A stretch of DNA of 64,000 nucleotides from IDS-8 sp035304345. GTDB lineage: Bacteria > Pseudomonadota > Gammaproteobacteria > Steroidobacterales > Woeseiaceae. This document shows, one piece after another, positions 6,756 to 15,555 of the stretch (within the stretch, counting starts at the first letter, position 1; every line of letters begins with the position of its first letter). A program made the position numbers and the translations under genes. The notes under the pieces were generated by a model. It saw only the letters and a program-made list of their open reading frames with translations, was not told where the DNA came from and searched no databases. Location of the stretch: assembly GCA_035304345.1 (NCBI GenBank), contig DATGQE010000052.1, forward strand, positions 12,434 through 76,433, written 5' to 3'.

Positions 6756-9014
6756 TCAGGCCGCCGCGGTGCGGGCGCGCGCTGCGCGCCGGCGGTGCTC
6801 GCATCGGATGCGGCCGCCTTCGAGCACGAGCACGCGGTCGGCGGCGGCGATGGTCTGCGGCCGGTGCGCGACCACGACGCGGGTCATCGGCAGGCGGCGG
6901 ATGGCGGCGTTGACGGCACGCTCGCGGCCGAGGTCGAGGTGGCTGGTCGCCTCGTCGAGCAGCAGCACGCGCGGGCGCCGGTAGAGGGCCCGCGCGAGCA
7001 TCACGCGTTGCTTCTGCCCGCCCGACAGGCTCGTGCCCATGTCGCCGACGAGGCTCTCGTATCCCATCGGCATCGCGGCGATCTCCTCGTGCACCGCGGC
7101 GAGCCGCGCCGCCGCTTCCATGCGCCCGCGGTCGGGCACCGGGTCGCCGAGCGCGATGTTGTCGGCGATCGTGCCGGCGAACAGGTGGTCTTCCTGCATG
7201 ACCGCCGCGATGCCGCCTTCGCGGGCGCCCGTCGCGGCGGGCGCGGCGCCGCCGATGCGGATGCGGCCGCGCGTCGGTGCGAGCAGGCCGGCGAGCAGCT
7301 TGACGAGGCTGGTCTTGCCGCAGCCGGACGGCCCGACGATCGCGACGCACTCGCCGTCGGCCACCGTGAAATCGACGCCGTGCAGCACCCAGGCTTGGCC
7401 CTCCGCGTAGCGGAATGCAACTCCGCTCACCTCGATCGCACCGCTCTCCAGGCGCTGCGCGGGCCGCGTTGCACACGAGGGCGCGGCGGGCTCCGTGAGC
7501 ACGATGTCGGCAAGGCGTTCGGCATGCAGCCGCAGCATGCGGAGCTCAGCGCCCTTGTCGACGAGCGCCGCGACGCGCGCGGCGAACTGGTCCTGGTAGG
7601 CGAGGAAGGCGACGAGCATGCCCGCGGAGAACGCGTTGTCGAGCGCGAGCCGGGCGCCCAGCCAGACCACCGCGATGCGCTCGAGGCCGAAGACGAGCCG
7701 GTTCGCCGCCGCGATACCGACGGACAGCCGCGCCAGCCCGAGCTCCTGGTTCACCGCCTCCGTGAGGACGTTCGCGTGCACGGCGTCGCGCTCCGCCTCG
7801 ACGTTGGCGATCCGGATGGACTGGATGCCGCGTATCGATTCGAGCAGGTACGACTGCTGCTTCGCGCCGGCGACGAGCTGCCGGGCCGTCCTCTCGCGGA
7901 GCGCGCGGAAGGCGAGCGCGCGCACGCCGGCGTACACGGCGACGGCCGTAAGCGCCAGCGCGGCGAGGCTGCGGCTGTACAGCAGCATCACCAGGAACGT
8001 GAGCCCCGCGAGCAGCCCGTCGACCAGCGCTTCGACGAACGACGTGGTGAGCGTGCGCTGGATCGCGCGCACGCTCCCGATGCGCGAGACGACGTCGCCC
8101 AGGTGGCGCCGCTCGAAGAACTCGAGGGGCAGCCTGACGAGGTGCGCGAACACGTTGCCCGTCCACTGCAGCGCGAGGCTCGCGGACAGGTGCGTCACGG
8201 TCCAGCCGCGCAGCGTGCCGACGGCGACTTCGAGCAGGAGCACGAGGGCGAAGCCGGTCGCGAGCACCGCGAGCAGGTCGCGGTCGGCGGAGACGAGCAC
8301 CTGGTCCACCACCCACTGCAGGAAGAACGGCCCGAGCACGGCCAGCGCCTGCAGCGCGAGCGACAGCGTGCCGACGAGGGCCAGCCCCCGCCCGAGACCG
8401 CGAATGCGCCCGAGCACGCGCCCGAGCGGAACGTCGTCGGCGCGTCCTCCCGGCACGAACCCCGCGGCGGGCGCGAGCTCGAGCGCGACCCCGGTGAAGC
8501 GGGACGACACCTCGCGCAGGTGCAGGCGCCGCCGCCCGGTCGCGGGGTCCAGCACGACGGCCCGTGACCGGCCGCAGCGCGCGAGCACGACGAAGTGATC
8601 GAGGTCCCAGTGCAGGATGGCGGGCAGGGCGAGCTTCCCGAGCTCGCCGAGCTCGACGCGGAGCGCTCGCGGGCGGAAGCCGAGCGCCGCCGCGATCCGC
8701 ATGAGATCGGGCAGCGACGAGCCCTTGAGCGACAGCGGGAACCGCCGGCGCAGCTCGCGCAGCCCGATGCGGCGGCCGTGATGCCGGCAGATCATGGCGA
8801 TGCAGGCCAGCCCGCACTCGGCCGCTTCCGCCTGCAGCACGACGCCCGCCGCGGCACGGCGCACCGTGCGCACCGGGCGGCTCGTCTCGCGCGCTCCCTG
8901 CCGCATCGCCTCCCTGCCTGCACCCCCGCGGGAAGCGGGCCTGGGGGCCCGGCTCCCGCAGGCGCACAGGTTACGGCCGCGGCCCGGCCGGCACAGCCGG
9001 CATTTACCCGCCAT
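6756..9014 (-). CDS. Peptidase C39-containing bacteriocin/peptide ABC exporter
   Basis: Predicted inner-membrane exporter that cleaves double-glycine leaders and transports the peptide. Domain order: C39 protease with Gln61, Cys67, His140 and Asp156 all in place (so proteolytically competent, unlike the C39-like domain of HlyB), a six-helix ABC transmembrane domain (about 190-470), then an ATPase with Walker A GPSGCGKTS, signature LSGGQKQR and Walker B VLLLDEATSHLD. The first ATG abuts the upstream flhC-like stop (TGAATG), giving 752 residues; an internal ATG at 8906 would give 716 and keep the whole protease. No substrate peptide gene is recognised nearby. Confidence 0.92.
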   Translation of the reverse strand: MAGKCRLCRPGRGRNLCACGSRAPRPASRGGAGREAMRQGARETSRPVRTVRRAAAGVVLQAEAAECGLACIAMICRHHGRRIGLRELRRRFPLSLKGSSLPDLMRIAAALGFRPRALRVELGELGKLALPAILHWDLDHFVVLARCGRSRAVVLDPATGRRRLHLREVSSRFTGVALELAPAAGFVPGGRADDVPLGRVLGRIRGLGRGLALVGTLSLALQALAVLGPFFLQWVVDQVLVSADRDLLAVLATGFALVLLLEVAVGTLRGWTVTHLSASLALQWTGNVFAHLVRLPLEFFERRHLGDVVSRIGSVRAIQRTLTTSFVEALVDGLLAGLTFLVMLLYSRSLAALALTAVAVYAGVRALAFRALRERTARQLVAGAKQQSYLLESIRGIQSIRIANVEAERDAVHANVLTEAVNQELGLARLSVGIAAANRLVFGLERIAVVWLGARLALDNAFSAGMLVAFLAYQDQFAARVAALVDKGAELRMLRLHAERLADIVLTEPAAPSCATRPAQRLESGAIEVSGVAFRYAEGQAWVLHGVDFTVADGECVAIVGPSGCGKTSLVKLLAGLLAPTRGRIRIGGAAPAATGAREGGIAAVMQEDHLFAGTIADNIALGDPVPDRGRMEAAARLAAVHEEIAAMPMGYESLVGDMGTSLSGGQKQRVMLARALYRRPRVLLLDEATSHLDLGRERAVNAAIRRLPMTRVVVAHRPQTIAAADRVLVLEGGRIRCEHRRRAARARTAAA

Positions 9015-9605
9015 TCACCCGGTTATGCCGCGCCCGGCGACGCGCCGCGGCCCGCGCCCCGCGATCTCGCAGCTCGGGCAGCGCTTGTGGTCGAGCGCGT
9101 AGGCGTCCTGCACGTACGCGGCGCGGCATTCGCGGCACTGCGCGAGGTACAGCTCGTCGTCGTAGGAAACCGTCTGCAGCAGGTTCCAGGCCCATTCGAA
9201 GGTGATGCGCGGCGAGGGATGCAGCAGCAGGTAGGTCTCGAACGCCCGGCACACCCGGTGCCCGTACTCCACGTCGGGGCGCGGCCAGCAGGGCCGGATG
9301 CGGTGAGCCGCGTCGACTTTGAGGAGCAGGCTCGCGCAGAACAGCGCGATGAGCGTGGTGGCCTCCAGCCGGTTCAGGGGATGCTTCACGAACAGGGACA
9401 CCTGGCGCGGCGACTTGCCCCGCCGGCGCCGGATGCCCGACGCGCCCGTGTCGCGGAAGTACGTGGCGTAGAGCTTGCGGATACGGTCGTCCGACAGGCC
9501 CGTGCAGGTCTTGATGGTGCGGGTGCGCGCCTCGTGCCGGATCATGCGCAGCGCGAGCTCGAACTGCAGCCTTTCGGTGGCGTAGCGGTTGTCGGTGAGG
9601 CGCAT
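9015..9605 (-). CDS. FlhC-like transcriptional regulator (orphan)
   Basis: A 196-residue homologue of the flagellar master regulator subunit FlhC. It matches the family in its helical N-terminus (ERLQFELALRMIRHEARTRT) and in the C-terminal zinc site: Cys157 and Cys160 (CREC), then Cys176 and Cys179 (CPSC), with spacing close to E. coli FlhC. The start at 9605 is supported by AGGGGAG just upstream; longer upstream reading would cross AT-rich promoter DNA. No FlhD or flagellar gene is present in the window. Its stop abuts the start of the C39 exporter gene, so it probably controls or is co-expressed with that exporter rather than flagella. Confidence 0.82.
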   Translation of the reverse strand: MRLTDNRYATERLQFELALRMIRHEARTRTIKTCTGLSDDRIRKLYATYFRDTGASGIRRRRGKSPRQVSLFVKHPLNRLEATTLIALFCASLLLKVDAAHRIRPCWPRPDVEYGHRVCRAFETYLLLHPSPRITFEWAWNLLQTVSYDDELYLAQCRECRAAYVQDAYALDHKRCPSCEIAGRGPRRVAGRGITG

Positions 9606-9733
9606 GATTCTCCCCTTTCGTGCTAAATTTGCCACATATGTAGTCTCATGACACACTATTGGATCAGGCATGGGTTGCCAATAGAACATAACGTAACTGG
9701 CCGGATCGGGGAGAATCGAACGGGGGGTCGGCG

Positions 9734-10381
9734 ATGGACTTCCTGGGGCCGAGTGCCGCCGACTACGAGAACGTCGCGTCGTTGAACCGGGGCTTCCTCG
9801 CGCTCGTCCCGCGCGCGCCGCGGCGCTGCCTGGGCGGCCTGCGCGAGGATCTCGGCGCACGCCTGCGGGCGCTGACGGCGGTGCAGGCCGAGCGTCTGGC
9901 GGCGGCGCCGTTCCTGCTCATGTCCTTCCGGGAGCGCGACGAGCGCCTGTGGGAGGCCGCGTTCGCGCGCCAGGCGACCCCCGACCTCTTCGCTACGCGC
10001 GCGGCGGACGATCTCGCGCGGCTGGCGGCGGCCGGGCTCGGCTTCCTGTGGCAGCTCGCGCGCCACAACCCGTTCGCCGCGCGGCTGGTCTGCGGCGCCG
10101 GCGTTCACTGGTGCGAGCGGCTGACCGAGCTCCCGTTCCTGCACCTGTTCGCGCTCGCCGCCGGCGACGAGGAGCTCTTGACGGTACGCGCCGCGCAGGA
10201 CAGCGAGCTCTGGTCGAAGCTCCTCACGGACGGCATCAGTCACGACGCGGAGGTGCGGCGGGCGGCGCACATCACGGCGCTGCAGACGGTGCTGACGCGG
10301 GCATGGCTGCCGGCGCGCGCCTGGCCCGCGGCCGCCTGCGCCACGCGCGTGCCCTCGCTGCAGGTGGCGGACGACGGCTGA
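9734..10381 (+). CDS. Hypothetical protein, divergent from the FlhC-like gene
   Basis: A 215-residue cytosolic-looking protein I do not recognise. It is alanine-, leucine- and arginine-rich and predicted mostly helical, with no signal peptide. A short aromatic/cysteine cluster (CGAGVHWCERL, about residues 117-127) might be structural. A purine-rich stretch (CGGGGGGTCGG) precedes the ATG. It shares a 128-bp, unusually AT-rich divergent promoter region with the flhC-like/exporter operon, so it may be functionally tied to that system, perhaps as a regulator partner or a secretion-related factor. That link is contextual only. Confidence 0.65.
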   Translation: MDFLGPSAADYENVASLNRGFLALVPRAPRRCLGGLREDLGARLRALTAVQAERLAAAPFLLMSFRERDERLWEAAFARQATPDLFATRAADDLARLAAAGLGFLWQLARHNPFAARLVCGAGVHWCERLTELPFLHLFALAAGDEELLTVRAAQDSELWSKLLTDGISHDAEVRRAAHITALQTVLTRAWLPARAWPAAACATRVPSLQVADDG

Positions 10382-10487
10382 CCGGAGGGCGGTGCCCGTC
10401 GAAACGGGCCGCCGGAACGGCGCGTGCGCGGCCCGGTGTGCCGCCGGGCCGCAATGCGAGCGCGGCACCTATACAATACGCCGCTCT

Positions 10488-11420
10488 ATGAAAGCCCTCT
10501 CGATCCGCAACCTCGGCAAGACCTACCGCAACGGCGTGCAGGCGCTCAAGGGCATCGACTTCGAGGTCGAAGCCGGCGATTTCTACGCGCTGCTCGGTCC
10601 GAACGGTGCCGGCAAGAGCACCACCATCGGCATCGTGACCTCGCTGGTCCGGAAATCGGGCGGTACGGTCGAGGTCTTCGGGCACGACATCGACCGCGAG
10701 GCGGAGGCGGCGAAACGCTGCATCGGCCTCGTGCCGCAGGAAATCAACCTGAACCTGTTCGACTCGGTCGAGAACATCGTCCTGAACCAGGCCGGTTACT
10801 ACGGCATTCCGCGCCGGCTGGCACGCGAGCGCGCCGAGAAGTACCTGTCCGAGCTCCGGCTGTGGGATCGGCGGCGCGATCCGGCCCGCGAGCTCTCCGG
10901 CGGCATGAAGCGGCGGCTCATGATCGCGCGTGCGCTCGCGCACGAGCCGAAGCTGCTCATCCTCGACGAGCCGACCGCCGGGGTGGACATCGAGATCCGC
11001 CGCTCCATGTGGGACTTCCTGCGGCGGATCAACGCCGCCGGCACGACCATCATCCTGACGACGCACTACCTCGAGGAGGCCGAGAACCTGTGCCGCCACG
11101 TCGCGATCATCGACGGCGGCCGCATCATCGAGGACGCGAGCATGGGCGAGGTCCTGAGGAAGCTGCAGCGCGAGTCCTTCGTGCTGAGCCTCAAGGACCC
11201 GCTGCCCGCCGCGCCGGTGCTCGAAGGCTTCGAGGTCGTGCGGACGAACGACTACGAGCTCGAGGTCACGGTGGACGCCGAGCACGACCTGAACGAGCTG
11301 TTCGAGCTGCTGAACCGGCGCGACATCCGGGTCTTGAGCATGCGCAACAAGGCGAATCGCCTCGAGGAGCTGTTCCTCGGGCTGGTGGAAGGGCGCCAGG
11401 CCTCGCGCTCTGCGGCCTGA
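10488..11420 (+). CDS. ABC-2 type transporter, ATP-binding subunit (YadG-like)
   Basis: A 310-residue ATPase with Walker A GPNGAGKST (about residues 38-46), Q-loop VPQEINLN, signature LSGGMKRR, Walker B LLILDEPTAGVD and the switch His in TTHYLEEAE. Sequence and length resemble E. coli YadG. The ATG at 10488 follows a TATACAAT-like stretch by about ten bases and begins at the conserved MKALSIRNLGKTY. The permease gene follows after 14 bp. The substrate is unknown; YadGH-type exporters are annotated from similarity only. Confidence 0.9.
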   Translation: MKALSIRNLGKTYRNGVQALKGIDFEVEAGDFYALLGPNGAGKSTTIGIVTSLVRKSGGTVEVFGHDIDREAEAAKRCIGLVPQEINLNLFDSVENIVLNQAGYYGIPRRLARERAEKYLSELRLWDRRRDPARELSGGMKRRLMIARALAHEPKLLILDEPTAGVDIEIRRSMWDFLRRINAAGTTIILTTHYLEEAENLCRHVAIIDGGRIIEDASMGEVLRKLQRESFVLSLKDPLPAAPVLEGFEVVRTNDYELEVTVDAEHDLNELFELLNRRDIRVLSMRNKANRLEELFLGLVEGRQASRSAA

Positions 11421-11434
11421 GGACAGGATCGATC

Positions 11435-12211
11435 GTGGATCTCCGGCTGAACCGCATCGCCCTCGAGACGATCGTCCTCAAGGAGTTCAACCGCATCGTG
11501 CGGATCTGGCTGCAGACGATCGTGCCTCCTGCCATCACCATGACGCTCTACTTCGTCATCTTCGGCAGCCTGATCGGCCGGCGCGTGGGGACGATGGAAG
11601 GCTTCGATTACATGCAGTACATCGCACCCGGCCTGATCATGATGTCGGTGATCACGAACTCCTACGGCAACGTCGTGTCTTCTTTCTTCGGCGCCAAGTT
11701 CGGCCGTCACATCGAGGAGATGCTGGTGTCGCCGATGTCGTATGCGACGATCATCGTCGGCCACGTGGCGGGCGGCGTCATCCGCGGGCTGATGGTGGGC
11801 GGCCTCGTGACGCTGGTCGCGCTCGCGTTCACCGACGGGCTCAGCGTCGAGCACCCGTTCGTGACCGCCTCGATGGTGATCCTGACGTCCATCGTGTTCT
11901 CCCTTGGCGGCTTCATCAACGCGTTGTTCGCCAGGAAGTTCGACGATATCGCGATCATTCCGACCTTCGTGCTCACACCGCTCACGTATCTCGGCGGCGT
12001 GTTCTACTCGATATCGCTCCTGCCGGAGGTCTGGCAGAAGATCTCGCTCCTGAACCCGATCCTGTACATGGTCAACGCGTTCCGGTTCGGCGTTCTCGGG
12101 ACGTCGGACATCGACATCCGCCTGGCCTACGTCATCGTGTCCGTGTTCGTCGTCCTGCTGTTCGCGCTCTCCTTCGCGCTGCTCAAGCGCGGCATTGGCA
12201 TCCGAGAGTAG
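11435..12211 (+). CDS. ABC-2 type transporter, permease subunit (YadH-like)
   Basis: Integral membrane partner of the preceding ATPase: 258 residues with about six hydrophobic segments, the first near residues 28-47 (TIVPPAITMTLYFVIFG). It begins at a GTG 14 bp after the ATPase stop with GAGGACAGG before it; starting at VDLRLNRIALETI agrees with family length. The conserved ABC-2 region GGVFYSISLLPEVWQ lies near the C-terminus. The two genes form a compact half-transporter operon, and the yedK gene follows 9 bp later and may be co-transcribed. Confidence 0.9.
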   Translation: MDLRLNRIALETIVLKEFNRIVRIWLQTIVPPAITMTLYFVIFGSLIGRRVGTMEGFDYMQYIAPGLIMMSVITNSYGNVVSSFFGAKFGRHIEEMLVSPMSYATIIVGHVAGGVIRGLMVGGLVTLVALAFTDGLSVEHPFVTASMVILTSIVFSLGGFINALFARKFDDIAIIPTFVLTPLTYLGGVFYSISLLPEVWQKISLLNPILYMVNAFRFGVLGTSDIDIRLAYVIVSVFVVLLFALSFALLKRGIGIRE

Positions 12212-12220
12212 GGTGCGCAC

Positions 12221-12895
12221 ATGTGCGGCCGGTTCGCGTTCTATTCGTCGAGCGAGGCCATGGCCGAGCTCTTCGGGGCGGAGCCGGTCGCCAGCGTCGA
12301 GCCGCGCTGGAACATCGCGCCGACCCAGGAGATCGCCGCCGTGCGGCAGCCCGAGCCCGGGCGGCGCGAGCTCGTCGTGCTGCGCTGGGGCCTGGTGCCC
12401 TACTGGGCCAAGGATCCCTCCATCGGGAACCGCCTCATCAACGCGCGGGCGGAAACGCTGGCGACGAAACCCGCGTACCGCGACGCCTACCGCAAGCGCC
12501 GCTGCCTCGTGCTCGCCGACGGCTTCTACGAATGGCGCGCCGGACCCGGCGGCAAGACCCCCTGGTTCGTCTCGCTCGCGAGCGGCGAGCCGTTCGCGTT
12601 CGCCGGGCTGTGGGAACGCTGGCGCGACCGCGAGACCGGCAAGAGGCTCGAGACCGCGGTGATCGTCACCACCGACGCCCAGGGCTTCGTCGCCGAGCTG
12701 CACGACCGCATGCCCGTCGTGCTCTCCCGGGAGCAGGGCCACCGCTGGCTCGCCGGTGACGACGCCGTGCTCGTCGAGGCCGCCGCGAACCCGCCCGCCC
12801 TGCGTGCCTGGCCGGTCGACCGGCGCGTCAACCGCGCGGAGAACGAGGGCCCGGAGCTGATAGAGCCGGTCGGCGACGTCGTCGACGCCCGCTGA
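12221..12895 (+). CDS. yedK: HMCES/YedK abasic-site protein (SRAP domain)
   Basis: SOS-response-associated peptidase family protein that shields abasic sites in single-stranded DNA by forming a thiazolidine crosslink through Cys2. MCGRF at the N-terminus supplies Cys2 once Met is removed. The other signature residues are visible: Asn and Arg in NRLINARAET, Glu in GFYEW and His in ELHDRMPVVL. Length 224 is normal. It lies 9 bp after the ABC-2 permease. No LexA box is apparent in the short gap. Confidence 0.93.
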   Translation: MCGRFAFYSSSEAMAELFGAEPVASVEPRWNIAPTQEIAAVRQPEPGRRELVVLRWGLVPYWAKDPSIGNRLINARAETLATKPAYRDAYRKRRCLVLADGFYEWRAGPGGKTPWFVSLASGEPFAFAGLWERWRDRETGKRLETAVIVTTDAQGFVAELHDRMPVVLSREQGHRWLAGDDAVLVEAAANPPALRAWPVDRRVNRAENEGPELIEPVGDVVDAR

Positions 12896-12966
12896 AGCGC
12901 ACGCACGAGCCGGTCCTCGAGGAGCCGCGCCGCGCGCCACCTTGCGGTGTTGTTTCGGGCTTCGGA

Positions 12967-13018
12967 CACCCCCCGGCCACGGCTCCGCCTCGGGTTTCCG
13001 GGCCGGGCATGCACGATG
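12967..13018. repeat. Half-copy of the palindromic repeat element at 3426-3651
   Basis: ACCCCCCGGCCACGGCTCCG here matches 3601-3620 exactly, and CGGGCATGCACGATG (13003-13017 region) differs by one base from the outer arm CGGGCATGAACGATG at 3637-3651. Only the right half is present. Like the first copy it lies between two convergent genes (yedK and gspB-like). Confidence 0.7.
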
Positions 13019-13085
13019 CTCAGCGGCGGGTTCCGATGCGCGGTGCGCGCTCCCGCGTGGGCCCGCTGCCGGGGCGAGCGGCGGG

Positions 13086-13736
13086 TTACAGGCGCGGGAG
13101 GAAGAAGGTCTTGCCCTGGTGCTCGAGCACGACGCCGGCGGGCTCGATCTGGCGCACGATCGGCCCCTCGGAGAGCGCGGCGCCCTCGCGGTAGCGCCCG
13201 AGGTTGACGACCACGAAGCGGTCCGCCGGCCGCTCCGCGTACACGTGCAGGTCGAGATGCAGGTCGGGCAGCGACAGCTCGCCGCGCGCGCGCAGCTCGT
13301 CGAACGTGGGGAGCGTGCCGAAATCGACCGGCTGCCGCCGGGGAGGCGTCGCCGCGCGGGCCGGTGCCGGGGCGGCGGCCGGCTCCGCCCGCGGCTCTGC
13401 CGCGGTTTCGGCCGTCGCGGGCTCGGAGGGCTCTTCGGTCGCGACCGAACGCCGGCTCTGCTTCGCCTCGGCCACCAGCTCCGAGAACGCCGGGGCCGGT
13501 TTCGTGTCCGGCACCGGCAGCCGCTCGGTGATCACCGCTGGCCCGGCCTCTGCGCCGGGGCGCAGCAGCAGCGCCGCGAGCACGGCGAGGTTGACCGTGA
13601 GCAGCCCGGCCACGAGCCACAGCCAGCGGGGCGTCCGCGACGGCGGCGGAGCATCCGGGATGTCGGCCACGCCGGGCGTGCGCGCGCGCTGGCGCTCGGC
13701 TTCCGATTTCTTCAATGCGTCGAGGATGAACGACAT
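13086..13736 (-). CDS. GspB-like general secretion pathway protein
   Basis: A 216-residue protein starting MSFILDALKKSEAER, the typical N-terminus of GspB/ExeB partners, then one membrane segment (about 38-58), a long proline/alanine/glutamate-rich periplasmic linker (about 65-135) and a C-terminal GspB domain ending GKTFFLPRL. In Aeromonas, ExeA and ExeB cooperate with peptidoglycan to assemble the type II secretion channel. It starts 6 bp after the stop of the gspA/exeA-like gene, giving the usual AB pair. No other type II secretion gene is in the window. Confidence 0.85.
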   Translation of the reverse strand: MSFILDALKKSEAERQRARTPGVADIPDAPPPSRTPRWLWLVAGLLTVNLAVLAALLLRPGAEAGPAVITERLPVPDTKPAPAFSELVAEAKQSRRSVATEEPSEPATAETAAEPRAEPAAAPAPARAATPPRRQPVDFGTLPTFDELRARGELSLPDLHLDLHVYAERPADRFVVVNLGRYREGAALSEGPIVRQIEPAGVVLEHQGKTFFLPRL

Positions 13737-13742
13737 CGCGCG

Positions 13743-15395
13743 TCAGTTCCCGGGCACGAGGCGCGGGGACCCCTCGGCCCCGAGCAGCGAGCTGATCAGG
13801 ATCTGCGTGCGGGCGCCGGCGATGCCGTCGACCCGGAGCCGCCGGCTGCGCTGGAACTCCTTCAAGCGCGCGGCGAGCTCGTCGTCGAAGTAGCTGGAGT
13901 CGAGGCTCGCGGGCCGGTAGTCGGGGTCGATCGCCGCGAGGCTCTGGCGCAGCCACACCACGTTCTCGTCCGTCATGCCGGGACGGATGACCTCCTCGAT
14001 GCCCTCCGGCGGCCGCCACACGAGCAGGTACTGGCCGAACCACAGGTCGGAGATCTGCTCGAGCGGCCAGGTGGAGCGGCGCTCGCCGATGGCCAGCGTG
14101 CCCGTATCGACGGTGAGCTCGACCAGCACCACCTGGTGCTCCCGCCCGTCCCCGTCGGTCAGCGTGAGCACCACGGGCCGGTCGAGCTGCCGGATGCCGC
14201 TCAGCGAGCCGCGATCGAAGTAGCACCGCAACCCGGCCGCCTCGGCCTGCGAGCAGGCGGTGCCGTTCCCGTCCACGTACTCGGCACCCCAGAGCGCGAA
14301 CAGCGTCGCCATGGCGGCGGCCGCGTCCGTGGCATCGCCGGCGGACTGCAGCACCTCCTCCAGGCCGGGCTGCGGCCCGGCCGCCGCCGCGTCCAGGGGC
14401 GCGGCGGCCGGCGCGGCGTCGTCGGCCTCGGCCGCCTGCTCGAGCGGCACCGTCGCGGTATCGACGGCTTCGGCTTCGGGTGACACGTCGCGGGACGCGA
14501 GCACGGACCAGGCGCCCGCGCCGATGAGCGCGGCGCACACGAGCCCGGCCGCCGGCATGATCCAGCGCAGCGCCGCCGGCGTCAGCCGCTGCCCCGAGAC
14601 CTCGGCCGCCGCGCGTCGCACCGTGCGCCGGTCCACGCGGCGCGATTCCCGGCTGTAGGCGCCGAGCAGGGCGCGGTCGCAGATGACGTTGATGAGCCGC
14701 GGCACGCCGCCCGAAAGCCGGTACACCTCGCGTTTGGCCGCGGGATCGAAGATCTCCGCCAGCGCACCCGCGACCTTCAGGCGGTGATCGATGTAGCGCG
14801 CCGTCTCCTCGCGCGACAAAGGCTCGAGGTGATAGCGCCCGGTGACACGCTGCGCGAGCTGCCGGAGCTCTGTCTGCGACAGCATGTCCCGCAGCTCGGG
14901 CTGCGCGATCAGGATGATCTGCAGGAGCTTCTGGCGGGTCGTCTCGAGGTTCGTGAGCAGCCTGAGCTGCTCCAGCACTTCCGCCGAAAGGTTCTGCGCC
15001 TCGTCGATCAGCAGGATCGTGCGCCGGCCGCGGGCGTGCGCGTCCAGCAGGTGCCGGTTGAGCGCGTCGACCAGCGCGCGAATGCTGTGGCGTTCCTCGG
15101 GCGGCGGGATGCGCAGCTCCTCGCAGATCGCCACCAGGAACTCGGTGGACGTCAGGTTCGGGTTCAGGATGAGGGCGACGTCGACTTCCCTCGGGATCTG
15201 GCCGAGCAGCGTGCGCACCAGCGTCGTCTTGCCGGTGCCCACCTCGCCCGTGAGCTGGATGAAGCCCCCGCTCTCGGTCACGCCGTAGACGAGGTGCGCG
15301 AGCCCTTCGCCGTGCCGCTCGCTCATGAACAGGTAGCGCGGATCCGGTGTGATCGCGAACGGCTTTTCGTTGAGGCCGAAGAATTTCGTGTACAT
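13743..15395 (-). CDS. GspA/ExeA-like AAA ATPase with peptidoglycan-binding domain
   Basis: Predicted to open peptidoglycan for type II secretin assembly. The start MYTKFFGLNEKPFAITPDP is the conserved ExeA N-terminus. It has an AAA/ATPase domain with Walker A GEVGTGKTT (about residue 49) and Walker B ILLIDEAQNL, a membrane segment near 280-300 (IMPAAGLVCAALIGAGAWSV), an acidic alanine-rich stretch and a C-terminal peptidoglycan-binding domain (LRQSLAAIDP to VDGIAGARTQ). Length 550 is normal. An upstream in-frame ATG at 15425 has a purine-rich block too close to serve as a good ribosome site, so the start is somewhat uncertain. Confidence 0.88.
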   Translation of the reverse strand: MYTKFFGLNEKPFAITPDPRYLFMSERHGEGLAHLVYGVTESGGFIQLTGEVGTGKTTLVRTLLGQIPREVDVALILNPNLTSTEFLVAICEELRIPPPEERHSIRALVDALNRHLLDAHARGRRTILLIDEAQNLSAEVLEQLRLLTNLETTRQKLLQIILIAQPELRDMLSQTELRQLAQRVTGRYHLEPLSREETARYIDHRLKVAGALAEIFDPAAKREVYRLSGGVPRLINVICDRALLGAYSRESRRVDRRTVRRAAAEVSGQRLTPAALRWIMPAAGLVCAALIGAGAWSVLASRDVSPEAEAVDTATVPLEQAAEADDAAPAAAPLDAAAAGPQPGLEEVLQSAGDATDAAAAMATLFALWGAEYVDGNGTACSQAEAAGLRCYFDRGSLSGIRQLDRPVVLTLTDGDGREHQVVLVELTVDTGTLAIGERRSTWPLEQISDLWFGQYLLVWRPPEGIEEVIRPGMTDENVVWLRQSLAAIDPDYRPASLDSSYFDDELAARLKEFQRSRRLRVDGIAGARTQILISSLLGAEGSPRLVPGN

Positions 15396-15555
15396 GGGCG
15401 CGGTGGAAACAGGCCGGAACCGCATCTCCTCGTGTGGGCAGATTCTCGGCGGCCAGGGGCCCGGAAGCCGGCGGCCCTGCCCGCCGATTCTAGCGCAACC
15501 CACCTGCGGCCGTGCCGCCCGGCCGGGGGCGCGCGTCCGCCTCGGAGCAGCAGCG

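Noticed and set aside
9606..9733. Search for a double-glycine leader peptide gene next to the exporter
   Set aside because: No short frame with a GG or GA leader pattern is visible on either strand here.
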